Below, piece by piece: positions 1-11,099 of a stretch of DNA of 64,000 nucleotides. Below the pieces are notes generated by a model. The model was not told the origin of the DNA, did not search any database, and was given only the letters and a program-made list of their open reading frames with translations. Numbering within the stretch: the first letter of the stretch is position 1; every line of letters begins with the position of its first letter. The translations under genes were made by a program, and so were the position numbers. The DNA comes from Myotis daubentonii (taxonomy: Eukaryota; Chordata; Mammalia; Chiroptera; Vespertilionidae): positions 59,864,093-59,928,092 of the forward strand of contig NC_081849.1 of assembly GCF_963259705.1 (NCBI RefSeq), written 5' to 3'.

Positions 1-65
1 TCTACATAAAGCATTTTCCTATTCTATTTTCACCAGGCACTCTGTGGCTTTTCCAGGCTGAGTTA

Positions 66-99
66 CGAGAGAGAGAGAGAGAGATTGAGAGAGAGAGAA
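66..99. repeat. (GA)n microsatellite
   Basis: Short purine dinucleotide repeat, interrupted once by a TT. It has no associated transposon head, so it looks like a simple repeat. Confidence 0.9.
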
Positions 100-100
100 T

Positions 101-2419
101 GGGCACCTAGGTACAGAAGAGCCCCTCTGACTCCAGAGTTAACTTGGATCTGCCTAAGGACCCTTTCTCTCTCTTCACCTGCTATCCTGCTATGACACCT
201 AAGAGTTTTACATATGGACCTGGGGAACTACCAGCAATTTGGTTCATATAAAATCACTGCAAAGCTTAGTGAGGATGAAAGGGCAGAGTAGCAGTTAAAC
301 CTACAATTCCTCCAAGAACTTTTTCTATGATTCCTGAAGCAAGATTAAAGATTCTCCTGAGTTGGCCTCATTCTGTCCTGATTTTATATTTTCAGTAGCC
401 CCAGACTGTCAGCTTTTTGTAGTCATGACAGTGTTTCCTTGTCTCACTATTGTATCTTCAAGTCCTTCAACATAAGAGGTGCTCAGCATAGATTTTTGGT
501 GGTGCTGTCAGTGTTTCTGTTGGCGTTTTCAATAACCTTCTTATCCACCTGACTTACTGCAAAGATTGCATGAAAGCTGCACATGAGATTACTTTGGCTG
601 GCTCCATGAGATAAACAGATGTTTCTGCCACACAATTCACTCCACATTGACATAAAACCAGTGGGGAAAGAACAATGTTATCTTTCATTAAGTCATGGCA
701 GACTGCCCCTATATTCACCAATTTATGTTTTCCAAAAAATGTCTGTTGGCCAATGTGTAGGAGATGATTATAATAAATGTTAATAGCTTCTAGCAGTTTG
801 TCTTTTCCATCACAGTCACTCCTTTGCACTCATTCCAATTTCAATCAAGATACACAGATGTGAAGTTTATTTGAGTGAGATAGGCTGGAGATTTATAGTC
901 AACATACCTCCCACCAATTAAGAGGAATTACCCAAATAATTCTCATTCGTGTTGATTAAAATGTAGGCAAAATGCAATTATACTTTTCTTTAAGATCAAT
1001 CAAATTAGCATCTTGCATTTTTATTCAGAAATTAATACTGGCGAACAAATGGCTCTGCTTCTTTCCATTGACCAACCGTGGCCTAAGTCACATTTCCTTG
1101 TCAATTTATTGGCAGAAAGCACCTAAAAATCATATAAGAAAAAAAAGATATGTTTCTTAAAGTCCAAGTACAGCCTTAGGAGCTTAACATTTAGAAACAG
1201 TTGGCAGAAATGTAGATGAATGCCTTTAAAAATGACTTACGCTGAGCTTAGAAAGTTCAGAAAAATACACATTAGCAAGCCTTTGAGCAAGTTGAAAGAA
1301 AATAGATATGTTTGGGAGTAGTTAAAACATTCTGTCCTTCTTGTGCCAGCACCCACTTTCTTTTCTAAAAGTCATTCCTCCATCTCTCCTAATCCACATG
1401 GTTCTAGTGGAGCTGCTTGCATCCATGATGCCAAAGATGAGCAGGTGACCTGCCCTGGCCAATCAGAGTAACTCACTCCTTTGATTAGAGTAATAAACTC
1501 ATGCTTGGTTATTACCCAATCTCAAATAAATAAGACTCAAGAACAGAACGCTTTGAACGTCTTAGTGTAGAGAAGCTGATCTGCTAAGAACATATGATAC
1601 TTTTAGAATAATTGGCAGCCCTATTGCAGTAAATTAGGGCCTTTACTATGAAAATTTATTAAAACAAAGAAGATAGAGCTGAGGTTTAGAGACTAATTAT
1701 TAGGATATTGATTGAATCCCCAAATGCAGCCATGCTCTAAAATAATATTCTAAGACTATTTAAAAAAGTATTTAGTTTTTAAAGTTTTTAAAAATGTATA
1801 AAAATTACATATATTCTCCTAAAATGATCAAATAGTACAGATACATTAGAGTCCATATAAACATTTCCACCTGCCCCTCTCTCCAAATTCTAGACTGCCA
1901 AATAGTCCATGAGAGGTCTCATAAAACAATGACTGACCATTATCTTTGAATTTAGAAATTTAGCAAAGGTCAGTGGTGACAGTGAGGTAAGCAGTATTAG
2001 TACATTAGTAGGGCCCAAAGTTTGATGGGAATGGATTTAACAATTGAGAAGAGAGAAATTGAGGCAGAAATTAAGTACTTAGTTTGGTTTGTTGTTTTTT
2101 TTGTCTTGGTTTTTTTTTTAGAAGGTTTGCTTTAAGGAAGCAAACAAGTAGAGTGGTGGTTGGCCGAAGTGGAGTCAATAGCATTCACTCTCCAAAGGAT
2201 TCCTAATGCATTTGAGTGAAACTGTACTACCCACCCGACCACAGGTGACTGCCTAGCTGAGGATCAGAGTGCAGTTCACCCCTCTAATTCCCTGGTCACA
2301 CTCATTGCAAAGATCTATTGGTATATCACATTTTTTTGCAGTGTATTTTTAATTTAAATGTTCTTTTTTAAAATATATCTTTCTTTATTGTATTTTTTTA
2401 AAAATCCTATTGGTATATC
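101..2419. other. AT-rich DNA, no gene recognised
   Basis: No gene or clear young repeat is seen. Poly-T and poly-A runs occur near 2085-2115 and 2365-2400. Bases 1370-1540 contain a CCAAT-type GGCCAATCAGAGTAA string of the kind found in old mammalian repeats, but I cannot assign a family. The short open frames here have no recognisable protein. Confidence 0.4.
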
Positions 2420-2545
2420 AATTTGCCTCCACTGGATTGGGAGCTCACTGAAATTAGGACGTTTGCTTTATTTATCATCACACATCTAGTCTAGCACTTC
2501 ACAAAGTATGGCATATGATAGATGCTCTATGAATGGCTCTCTAAG
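2420..2545 (+). mobile_element. L2 LINE 3' end fragment
   Basis: The segment reads like the conserved L2 3' end: a block resembling 'gggagctcactgaaattagg', then 'tagcacttcacaaagtatggcatatgatagatgctctatgaatg', the counterpart of the 'cctggcacatagtaggtgctcaataaatg' terminus. It is an ancient pre-eutherian fragment and non-coding. Confidence 0.6.
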
Positions 2546-3085
2546 TGAATACAACAATATTGATACATGAATAAAATATCATTTGTACAATCAAATGCAC
2601 ATACTAAGGAACTATAAAAGGTGTATGGAATGTAACAGGCATAAACATGTCTATTGCCTTGTTGACTCTTCCCTCTCCTGCCCCAGGAAAATGTTCTCAA
2701 TTGTGCACATTTTTTCACTATTGACAGAGGCTATATTTTAAAAATAACTGTCTTCAAGCAAATCTATACCACTTCAACATTCCCTATTTATGTTAACTTT
2801 AGAGTTGAGTTTTTAAAAAAGCAAGACTGCATTGAAAATGTTAGACCAATAGATTGGGGAAACTTACAAAACTGGAGAATGGAGAGAGCTATGCTGTTCT
2901 AGGAGGGATTACCTTTGGGAGCTCTTGATTCCTCTGTTTGGCCATTTTGTGTATATTCACATCTCATTGGTGCTAATAGAGAAAGAATTCCATACTTCTG
3001 TTTCCTTTCTATTTGAAAAGGTTTTCAGACTTTTTCTTTCAAAATGTATACACCTTTGCTTTCCATTGCCACAGGAAAAGTTTGT
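2546..3085. other. Unannotated AT-rich DNA
   Basis: No repeat, gene or structured element is recognised in this stretch. Confidence 0.4.
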
Positions 3086-3086
3086 G

Positions 3087-3087
<1 letters not shown>

Positions 3088-3130
<43 letters not shown>

Positions 3131-3164
3131 TGGGGTCGGGGAGAGAGAAAGAGAGAGAGAGAGA
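3088..3164. repeat. (TG)n followed by (GA)n compound microsatellite
   Basis: About 20 TG units run to 3129, followed by a short G-rich spacer and a GA tract to about 3162. Several open frames cross it and encode only alternating Cys/Val or Arg/Glu residues, so they are artefacts of the repeat. The TG tract could adopt Z-DNA. Confidence 0.95.
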
Positions 3165-3165
3165 T

Positions 3166-3738
3166 CCATCACCAGGTCCTCTAGACTCTATCTCTACTGT
3201 AGTGAAGCCCAGGAAAATTTAAAAAGCCTATATGCTTTTGTTTTCATAAACGCAACCCTGAGAAAATTAATCAGACTGATGAAAGAAGGCAGGTTAATGA
3301 AGGAGGCTCACAGAGATTGCAGTCCAATATGCCAAAAAAAAATGGAATAACAGTCATTCTCTGGCATATCTTAATTTTCCAGTGACTTCTAAAAATATAC
3401 TTATTAATTGATACAGACCCTAGAAATATGAATAAAAACACTTTTAAAATGTGTGTTTTAAACATGCAGCCTCTGTGACCCTGTGATGCTTAGCAAACAT
3501 GTCATTCAAAATGTTATAATTATAGATATGCAGAATTATAGAACCATTAAATTATCGAAATTAGCAATCCCGAGAAATGGAACGCATTGCTCTATGCTAG
3601 GCTAGGTCAGAATGAGTCAGATGAGATATTATTTAAAGAGAAATATGGTACAGAACCATAGACCCTGTCTATTCTTGGGCCAGCCACCAAAGGCTAAATC
3701 ATTCACTAAAAACTGGGCACATTATCCCTTTACCATAG
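3166..3738. other. Unannotated DNA
   Basis: No gene or transposon is recognised. Confidence 0.4.
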
Positions 3739-3808
3739 TGATTCCCAACCATGGGCCAACTCTCCTCCCCACCCCCACCCAATTGGGGGACATCTCGAAG
3801 TGCCTGGG
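3739..3808 (+). mobile_element. MER5A-like hAT fragment (5' part)
   Basis: Starts with an AGTGATTCCCAACCATGGGC terminus and continues into a 'gggggacatctcgaagtgcctgg' block, matching the 5' part of MER5A, a non-autonomous hAT-Charlie element. It stops where L1 3'UTR sequence begins. It may be the missing half of the MER5A remnant at about 4172-4577, which would mean one element was split by the L1. Confidence 0.5.
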
Positions 3809-4087
3809 TTTTCGGAGCTGGGTGAAAAAGGTACAGGGATTAAGCAAACAGACAACCAACCAACAACTCATAGATACAGACAACAGTATGGTGCTACCAA
3901 CGGGAAAAGGGGCTGGGGGAGGTACAAGAGGGTAAGGGAAATAAATGGTGATGTAAGGGGACTTTACCCAGGTTGGTGAACACACAGTACAATGTACAGA
4001 TGATGTATTATAGAATTGTACACTTGAAGTCTATATAATGTTACTAACCAATGTCACCCCAATAAATTCAATTAAAAAAAAGAGAGA
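3809..4087 (+). mobile_element. L1 3' UTR fragment with poly-A
   Basis: Contains the landmarks of a laurasiatherian/bat L1 3' UTR: an AGCTGGGTGAAAAAGGTA block, 'acaacagtatggtgctacc', a G-rich 'gggctgggggaggtacaagagggtaa' stretch, 'gatgatgtattatagaattgtacacttgaa' and a terminal 'ccaataaattcaattaaaaaaaa'. The same 3' end recurs at 22318-23150. It is 5'-truncated and non-coding. Confidence 0.75.
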
Positions 4088-4171
4088 GATGGGAGAAGCT
4101 GGAATCAGTTGGAAGGCAAAGAGAGGTGGGTGGGACCTGCTTCAGTTTGGTGTATTCTTGTATATTGTGTA

Positions 4172-4577
4172 AGACAGTGGTCCAGTTTTATTTTTGACAT
4201 GAAAAAAATGTTTTGATTATCACAACTGAAGAGAGTGCTATTGTCATGTAGTAGCTAGAGACCCAAGATGCTTCTAAACATCCCACAACACAGGAAAGAA
4301 CCCTACAACAAAAAATGATCTGTATGCTCAGTGGTGAGCATCCTCCCACGAATGAGCAGATCATGGTTCGATTCCCCAGTCAGGACATATGCCCGGGTTG
4401 CAGGCTTGATCCCAAGTACAGGGCATGCAGGAGGCAGCCGATGGATGATTCTCTCTCATCATTGATAGTTCTATCTCTCTCTACCTCTCTCTGAAATCAA
4501 TAAAAACATATTTTTTTAAGAAGTGATCTACCCCTAAATGTCAATAATCCCTTGGTTGAGAAACCCATCAGTATAGG
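4172..4577 (+). mobile_element. MER5A hAT remnant interrupted by a VES SINE
   Basis: The left part (4172-4320) has 'cacaactgaagagagtgctattgtcatgtagtagctagag...catcccacaacacagg', aligning with the MER5A middle. The right part (4521-4577) has 'ctaaatgtcaataatcccttggttgagaaaccca', the MER5A 3' terminus. A VES lies between them, flanked by AAATGATCT and AAGTGATCT. Confidence 0.7.
4322..4520 (+). mobile_element. VES SINE
   Basis: tRNA-derived vespertilionid SINE. It has a degenerate A-box region, a recognisable B box (GGTTCGATTCC), then the family-specific GTTGCAGGCTTGATCCC and GCAGGAGGCAGCC blocks, a CT-rich tract and an AATAAAAACATATTTTTTTA tail. It was probably transcribed by Pol III from the internal boxes and mobilised by L1. 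It sits inside the older MER5A, which dates it as younger. Confidence 0.9.
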
Positions 4578-5059
4578 AACTCTTAGTCAGCAGTAGTTGT
4601 AATATGTGATTCTGGGCAATACAATTATTAAGTCAGAAGATATTTAATTTTAACTGGAAAAACATCACATTTTAGTGGGATTATTCCATGCTGAAATATT
4701 AACTACTTGGTGAGCGTAAAAGTAACACTATAAATAATTTTTATGAATGATTAATCACTAAGATTTTAGGAAGTTACCCAATCCCTACAGCTGGTATTTG
4801 CTATTTCACACTCCAGTTTGCTAATGCAGTAACATAACTTCTGGTAAAACTCTGAAACAACTTTACAATGAAATTGGATATGAAACATTTTACTTTTAGT
4901 ATTTCCCCATGTCAAGTCCATTTTATTTTTGTATGAAATCTTAGTTGTAATATAATTAACTGTGTTGTGATTACTTAGGCACTCCCTTTTATGTGAAGCC
5001 ATTAATATTTATAGATTTCATAATGGTTATTATGAAATATAATTGGTGGCGCTTCACCA
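4578..5059. other. Unannotated AT-rich DNA
   Basis: No recognisable repeat or gene. Confidence 0.4.
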
Positions 5060-5076
5060 TTTAAAATGGACATACA

Positions 5077-5287
5077 GCCTGGCTGGCATGGCTCAGTGGT
5101 TGAGCTTTGACCCGTGCACTAAGAGGTCACGGTTCGATTCCCAGTCAGGGCACATGCCCGGGTTATGGGCTGGATCCCGGGGAAGGGGGCGTGTGCAGGA
5201 GGCAGCCGATGAATGATTCTTATCATTGGTACTTCTCTCTTTCTCTTCCTCTCCCTTCTTCTCTGGAAATCAATAAAAAAAAATATA
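5077..5287 (+). mobile_element. VES SINE with 17-bp TSD
   Basis: Full-length VES with the head CTGGCTGGCATGGCTCAGTGG, an intact B box GGTTCGATTCC and an AATAAAAAAAAATAT tail. It is flanked by TTTAAAATGGACATACA (5060-5076) and TTTAAAATGAACATACA (5288-5304). This 17-bp duplication has one mismatch and is the signature of L1-mediated retroposition. Confidence 0.95.
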
Positions 5288-5304
5288 TTTAAAATGAACA
5301 TACA

Positions 5305-6182
5305 TCCAGAGTTCCTTTTGAAGGAAACCAAAGTGTGTACTTTTCAGTTTTAAGGCCTCTCCTCACCTGATTGTCACCTTCTTAATTAGCTTCCACCTCT
5401 CTTGGAGCTTTTCTGAATAAAACAGCACTAGTCACAGAGTTTACATATTACGATGGTTCTTTGGAACTGGAAAATGGGGGGCATCGGCTTATTTTTATAA
5501 GTGAAACATTAATGAACTAACCGTACCTAGAAGGTGACCTATTATCTTTTGGGCACCATCCTGCACCTAGATGATCTCATTCTGTCAGTCCCATCCCTGG
5601 CCTTCCACGGGATTTTAATGGGACACTCCAGGGTCATGCCCCTGTGACCCTTCTCGTCTCCCTCTGCTTCCAAACGTAGAGATGCCGTATCCAACTCTCC
5701 AGGTTCCCTTCTCTCTGATTCTCTTGTGAAGGAGAAGTTTCCTATGCTTGGGCGTTACCATCTCCTGCTTTCCAAGAAATACACTCACACTGCAGAGTAC
5801 TTGTAGGGAGGCACTGTCATTAACCCAAAGAAATGTGCGACTCCCACATTGGTAATTTCCAAATCTAGTATTAGCCTAGCTTTGAGAAAGACAGAGGGAG
5901 CTTAAGATACTCAGGATTTACAATGTCATTTAGTACCTGCCAACTTTTACTACAAGTGTGTCCGACGAGAAATGTGTCCATAAGTCTGCTCTTTAATAAG
6001 AATATTTTAAGGGTTCTCACATTCAAATAGCTTCGTTTTTTTTTTTTTAATTAAACTTCTCTTGTTAAAATTGATGCTCATGTTATATAATGTATTTTTA
6101 GGCTTAAGCCTCATTCCACAATATTTTTGCTTTATAAAGAGCTGTCGCAAAATATTGTTTCTCACCACTAAACAAACAAACT
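5305..6182. other. Unannotated DNA
   Basis: No gene or clear repeat is seen. A poly-T tract lies at about 6036-6049. Confidence 0.4.
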
Positions 6183-6466
6183 GCTGTAGACTGAATTGTG
6201 CTTCCCCTGAAATTCGTATGTTGATGCTCTAACACCCCCACTATGATGGTGTTTGAATATGGGGTCTTGAGGATGTAATTAGGTTTGGATGAGGTCAAAT
6301 GGGATTAGTACTGTTACAAGAAGAGACACCAAAGTGCTCGCACACACCTTGATCGCAGACTTCCCAGCTTCCAGAATTATAGAAATAAATTCCTATTGCT
6401 TAAGCCACCCAGTCTACGATGTTTTCTTATGGCAACCCCCAGCTGTATAGAATAACAAAAACAGAA
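6183..6466 (+). mobile_element. MLT1/MaLR-type solo LTR remnant (internally deleted)
   Basis: Starts with 'gtagactgaattgtgcttcccctgaaattcgtatgttgatgctctaacaccc' and ends with 'cttgatcgcagacttcccagcttccagaattatagaaataaattcctattgcttaagccacccagtctacg'. These are the two ends of MLT1A-like MaLR LTRs. About 100 bp of the expected middle is missing near 6345. It is an ancient non-autonomous ERVL-MaLR LTR with no coding sequence. Confidence 0.75.
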
Positions 6467-6689
6467 TGAACAGACCTCCTTTAGTGTTGTTATAGCTATT
6501 AGGGATTAGCACTATTTTTCCTTAAAAATTTACTGTAACAAAATTTACTGTACAACTGGTATCATAATGGCAGTATCAAAAATGAATTACAAAATATTTG
6601 TCATAAGAGCACCACCCAAACAAAGGAGCTATTTTTTTTAGACTATATGCTACCAAATTAGCATATATTCTTCATAGATTAGTCTAAAG

Positions 6690-6900
6690 CAGCGGTTCTC
6701 AACCTGTGGGTCGAGACCCCTTTGGCGGTAGAATAACCCTTTCACAGGGGTCGCCTAAGACCATCCTGCATATCAGATATTTACATTACGATTCATAACA
6801 GTAGCAACATTACAGTTATGAAGTAGCAACGAAAATAGTTTTATGGTTGGGTCACAACATGAGAACAATATTTAAAGGGCCAGAAGGTTAAGAACCACTG
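6690..6900 (+). mobile_element. SPIN (Space Invader) non-autonomous hAT transposon
   Basis: A 211-bp element running from CAGCGGTTCTCAACCTGTGG to AAGGTTAAGAACCACTG. It has near-complementary ~16-bp TIRs and an exact 8-bp TSD, GTCTAAAG (6682-6689 and 6901-6908). The interior has 'catcctgcatatcagatatttacattacgattcataacagtagcaacattacagttatgaagtagcaacg', the hallmark of SPIN. This family is known to have moved horizontally among bats, rodents, bushbaby, tenrec, opossum, lizard and frog. There is no transposase here, so it must have moved in trans. Confidence 0.95.
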
Positions 6901-6908
6901 GTCTAAAG

Positions 6909-7297
6909 CCTTTCTCCAAGGAGACTGAAAAGCATAGCTTTGAGAAGAGTTCTTGTAACTTATTGGGCAATCTTAATCAATATGTGTTACCACTCTAGAT
7001 ATACTAGTAGCTTGCACATTTGTGAAACATTGCTATGCCACAAAGAATTGTAGTGAGCACCTGGTAAACATCACTGTGTCCATGAGCCACAGCAGAGTGC
7101 TACAGCAATCTCTGAGACGAGTAGCTGATGCACTGTGTTTATGTATTTTTAATGGGTTGCACTCTGAATAAGAAAAAAAAATATCAATCAAAGGCACCTT
7201 GTCCACTAAAATGCAAGTAATAGGAAGAAAAAAATGTAAAGCAACAAAAGTACTCATGGCTAAAAGGTGAAAGGCCCTTGCTATGTCCTATGAGAAT
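6909..7297. other. Unannotated DNA
   Basis: Nothing recognised. It lies between the SPIN and an old MIR-like segment. Confidence 0.4.
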
Positions 7298-7495
7298 TCC
7301 AAGTGCTTTGCAGGTAAATCTCACGTAATCATCGAAACAGTTCTATGAATGCTGTACACTGTTTGAATATATTATTTTGATCTCCTGTTTTAAAAAGATG
7401 AAGCAAATGAGAAACAGAAGCTTACCTTATTCCCCAGGGCACTTGGAGTAGTAACAGCAGAAAAATATTTGAAACCAACCAAGTCTGACTCTTGA
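7298..7495 (-). mobile_element. MIR-like SINE, antisense and degenerate
   Basis: Reads as the reverse of MIR: 'agtgctttgcaggtaaatctcacgtaatcatcgaaacagttctatgaatg', then 'agatgaagcaaatgagaaacagaagcttacc'. The latter is the counterpart of 'agatgaggaaactgaggcacagaga'. It ends in 'accaagtctgactc'. Divergence is high, as expected for this age. Confidence 0.55.
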
Positions 7496-7504
7496 CTCTT
7501 CATT

Positions 7505-7646
7505 CTTTTTTAAAATTAGAGAGAGAGAGAGAGGAGTAGATTTGTTGCTCCACCTGTTATGCATTCATTGGTTGCTTCTTGTATGTGGCCTGACCCCATC
7601 CTTGGTGAATTAGGATGACACTCTAACTGAGCTACCAGGCCAGGGC
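7505..7646 (-). mobile_element. Old VES-type SINE, antisense
   Basis: The reverse complement starts GGCCCTGGCCTGGTAGCTCAG, a tRNA-like head. It is followed by a degraded middle with the older-variant block (ATGAATGC, AACAGGTGG) and a GA-rich tail. It is shorter and more diverged than the other VES copies, so it probably belongs to an older bat tRNA-SINE subfamily. Confidence 0.7.
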
Positions 7647-8375
7647 CCTGCCGCTTCATTCTTAAGCAGGAGATGTGATTTCTCAGCTAAACCTTTACCA
7701 CCTGCAGCAGAGAAGGCGAGATGCCCTAAATATAGCATAAAGGCTGAAGAAAACAACATATTCCCAAGCTGAGGCAGAGTGTGTGGTCCACTTTCCACTC
7801 ATTACGTGGTCAGAGATTCTAAAGGACCCTGAGCCTCACACACCCACTGCTACAGGAACAGTGCACATGCAGACACAAAGGATCATTATATCCAAGAAGC
7901 AAGAATTTGTTGAGCTGAAGGATAAGTCATTGGGGGGAAAAAATGACTCTAGATGTGGTCTATATTTCTTCTGCATATTCTCAATTCTCCCAATAATTAA
8001 AATGACCTTAACTGACAGCACACACTCCAGAATTTGGAGATTTTTATTTCGAGTTGTACAAAAGGACACTTGAATGCAGTGTGCCAGACAGAGCCAGGCT
8101 GTATATGGAATAGCTACAAATCATGAGGTAACAAAAGTATTTCGGTGTCACAGGGGCAAGTATTAAACCATCAAATAGCCTTGGGGCATGTTGCAGCCAA
8201 TCTAAACACCTAATAAAATGAGCTCAAAGGCCCTCTGGAAAGCAAGGCTGGCTAATCCGGGCTGATTCTCATTAACTGACTTCCTTGTGAATTTTGGAGA
8301 AAGGCACTCAGGTTTCCCCTAGGGGTTAAGGTCCATCTCTAGGGGTCCGTCTCACAGTCACGCTAGCGTGCCCCC
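7647..8375. other. Unannotated DNA
   Basis: No repeat recognised. An open frame at 7783-8073 (96 codons) has no recognisable protein and no splice context. Confidence 0.4.
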
Positions 8376-8387
8376 GGATGTTCCTTT

Positions 8388-8596
8388 TAAAATTTTCATT
8401 TATTTTTATTGCTTCACAGAGGAAGGGAGAGGGAGAGAGAGAGAGGGACACATCAATGATGAGAGAATCATTGATTGGCTGCCTCCTGCTCGCCTCACAC
8501 TGGAGATCGAGCCCACCGCCCGGGCGTGTGCCCTGACCGGGAATCGAACCGCCACCTCCTGGTTCATAGGCCGATGCTCAGACACCGAACTGGGCT
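8388..8596 (-). mobile_element. VES SINE with ~12-bp TSD
   Basis: Antisense VES. The reverse complement contains GGTTCGATTCCCGG, the GGGCACACGCCCGGG block, CTCCAGTGTGAGGCG and a GA-rich (CT in sense) tract. The flanks GGATGTTCCTTTT (from 8376) and GGATGTTCTTTTG (from 8597) form the duplication, with a one-base indel. Confidence 0.93.
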
Positions 8597-8806
8597 GGAT
8601 GTTCTTTTGAAGCTGCTGGACCATTTCTCCGAAGGCTTACGTTTTCTGCACTTGGTAATGCTCCCCAATCTACTTCAAAAAGCTAAATGTAATTTTCATT
8701 TAAATAGCAGCATAACCTTTAGAAATATCATTGAGAAAGTGGAAATGTAAAATTCAAAGGATGTACACAAGATGAAACAAAAGAAGCGAAAAAAAGAGAT
8801 AATGAT

Positions 8807-9025
8807 GCCCTGGCCAGTTTTGCTGAGTGGATAGAGCACTGGCCTGCAGATTGAAGGGTCCTGGGTTTGATTCTGATCAAGAGCACATGCCCAGGTTGTG
8901 GGCTTGATCCCCAGTAGGGGGTGTGCAGGAGGCAGCCAATCACTGATTCTCTCTCATCATTGATGTTTCTATGTCTCTCTCCCTCTCCTTTCCTCCCTGA
9001 AATCAATAAAAATACATTTTTTTTT
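8807..9025 (+). mobile_element. VES SINE with TSD
   Basis: Sense VES with the head GCCCTGGCCAGTTTTGCTGAG, TTGATTCTGATC in the B-box area, GTGCAGGAGGCAGCCAATC and the tail AATCAATAAAAATACATTTTT. AAAAAAGAGATRA repeats at about 8789-8802 and 9026-9038 on the two sides. Confidence 0.93.
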
Positions 9026-9027
9026 AA

Positions 9028-9934
9028 AAAAGAGATGAGAATTGGTGAAAGGGAAAATACACAAGGGAGGAACTGCAGCCACCGGATATGGGAAGCTTGC
9101 AAACAGATTTCCACTCACTCTTGCCTTTCTCCGGAGGCTGTGGAAGGTAGCTCCCAATGCTGAGTCAGTCTGGGGCTGAGCTTTGGTGTCTCCGTAACAG
9201 AACAAGCTCACTGCCACGGTAGAATACATGCTAAGAACGAGTAACAGCAGCAGCCTTCTTTTCCTATTCAGAATATTATTTGTATTCTCAGTCTCAATTA
9301 TTGCCCCCTGGAGAGCTGCACGCATCAAGCCTGCTAGCTCCTTGTTTCTTCCTGCCTTCTGAATTCAGATGTGTATTCCTCCCGACTGCAGTTTATCAGG
9401 CTGTTTTTTCCCCCACATCATTCATGTAAACACTCGGAGTGGGCAACATACTGCACTTAATACATGCTGCTGCGGAAACTCAAAAGGGTACCTTGTCATT
9501 GTGTTGGCCAAACCGCTCAACTATTGCCAGCGATGTTTGCTGCCTGATCAGAAACACATTGCCTTTGTTCTCATCAGCCTCTGAAGGCTGATAACCAAAT
9601 CAACGCCATCCACTCACTGAAGACAAATGAGACCACTTAGCCTGCAAATTCTTTGTCGTTGATGTAGGCATTCTAATATATCTTGCTGTTTCAATGTGAG
9701 GCTATTGTTAATTTTTCAGCGTTATCTGGATAGTGAGCCAGACTTGACACATTTATTTGCAGGTATATTAGGCTTCTTAGATACTCGGTTATCTCTTCAC
9801 GCTTGGAAAGGTTTATTAACTAAGAGATAATGAGTGAGCACATCTACTTTTTACGGTAATGTTTCTCAGATTGATATCTGTAGACTGCCTGCATCAGAAT
9901 CACTTCTGAGGTTATTAAAAATAATTATTTACCA
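9028..9934. other. Mostly unique DNA, possibly constrained
   Basis: No gene. Bases 9590-9860 are repeat-free, compositionally balanced and rich in short TAAT, CAAT and TATC words, so they could be conserved non-coding sequence. Bases 9861-9920 ('ctcagattgatatctgtagactgcctgcatcagaatcacttctgagg') resemble part of an old hAT (MER family) terminus. Confidence 0.35.
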
Positions 9935-10310
9935 ACGGGAGAATTTTTAAATAAATTGTGGTGTATTTACAAAGTGGAAACCTACCCAACAATAAAAAAA
10001 ACACACAACAACTGAAACACTAACATGGATGAATTTCACAGATGTACTGACAGAGAGTTTGTATACAAAAAAATTGCATACTATGCAGTACTTTGCTTGG
10101 ATCTCTAGATTAGGCAACACTTAGTGATGGCTATAAAAATCCAGGTCAGTGGGTGCTTCTGGGAGGGCCTACTGACTGGGCAGGGAATGAGAAGCTTTCT
10201 CAGGTGATAGAGATGCTCTGTATCTTGGTATGTGCTCATAAAAACAGGTTGAATGGAAGAAGTAAGATCTTAGTATTCCACTGTATGCAAACTACACCTC
10301 AATTTTTAAA
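9935..10310 (+). mobile_element. Old L1 (L1M) 3' end
   Basis: Contains 'aacatggatgaatttcacagatgtactga', 'caggtcagtgggtgcttctgggagggcctactgactgggcagggaatgag', 'gtgatagagatgctctgtatcttg' and 'cactgtatgcaaactacacctcaattttt'. These are successive landmarks of the L1M ORF2 end and 3' UTR. It is degenerate and non-coding. Confidence 0.7.
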
Positions 10311-10379
10311 AATGCTGCTTCTTCTGTCCTACCACCCAAGCATGTGCATTTATCAAAATAAACTTCCAATTCTAGATTT

Positions 10380-10760
10380 TTGATTTACAGGAAGTTATGA
10401 AGGTAACAGAGCGCCTTTATTCCTCATTATGTACCCAGTCTCCCACACTGTCAACATCTTACGTTACGGCGGCACATTTGTGCAAAGTAATGGACCAGTA
10501 TTGACATGTTCTTATTAACTACACCACATGCTTTATCTGGATTTCATTAGTTATCTTCCCTTAATGTCCTTTTTTTGTTTGTTTCGGGATCCCATCCAGG
10601 ATACCACATTTAATCATCTTGTCTCCTTTGGCTCCTCTTGGCTGTGTCAGTTTCTCAGACTTCCCTGATATTTGATGACCTTGACAATTTTGAGGAGCAC
10701 TAGTCAGATCACTGTTCTTGCTATGGCCCATTTTCTCTCTTGCATCATGATTTTTCTCTA
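10380..10760. mobile_element. Old L1 3'UTR-type repeat
   Basis: Matches the repeat whose landmarks include 'gtcaacatcttacgttacg...gcacatttgtgcaaa', 'atctggatttcattagttatcttcccttaatgtcc', 'ggatcccatccaggataccacatttaatcatcttgtctcctttggctcctc' and 'cctgatatttgatgaccttgacaattttgaggagcactagtcagat'. Similar segments occur at 40295-40440 and 56780-57180. Orientation relative to L1 is not assigned with confidence. Confidence 0.65.
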
Positions 10761-11099
10761 TAATGGCTTGCTTTTAAGACAGATGTATACTGTCTGAAAA
10801 GAAAATTTCCCTTGATTCTATATCCCTTCAAAATATCTGCTCTATTTCGCTCCTCTCCTTTCAGCAATATTTCTCAAGAAGAACTTTTGAGGACACAATT
10901 TCTCCTTCCTTTTCCTCACATGCCACTCCATTCATTTTGTGCCCTGGAAATGTTGCTCTTGTTAAGGGCACAAAAGACCTCTGTATTATACAATTTTTAA
11001 AAAGGTCATTTATCAGTTATCCAATTTGACCAATCAGAATCATTTGGCAGGACAGACAGATCATTGCTACTTAAAAAATTTGTTTTGTACTTCACCTTA

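Noticed and set aside
5077..5287. tRNA-like A and B boxes in VES copies, which could be mistaken for tRNA genes
   Set aside because: No cloverleaf with a plausible anticodon arm is retained, and TSDs and tails show they are SINEs.
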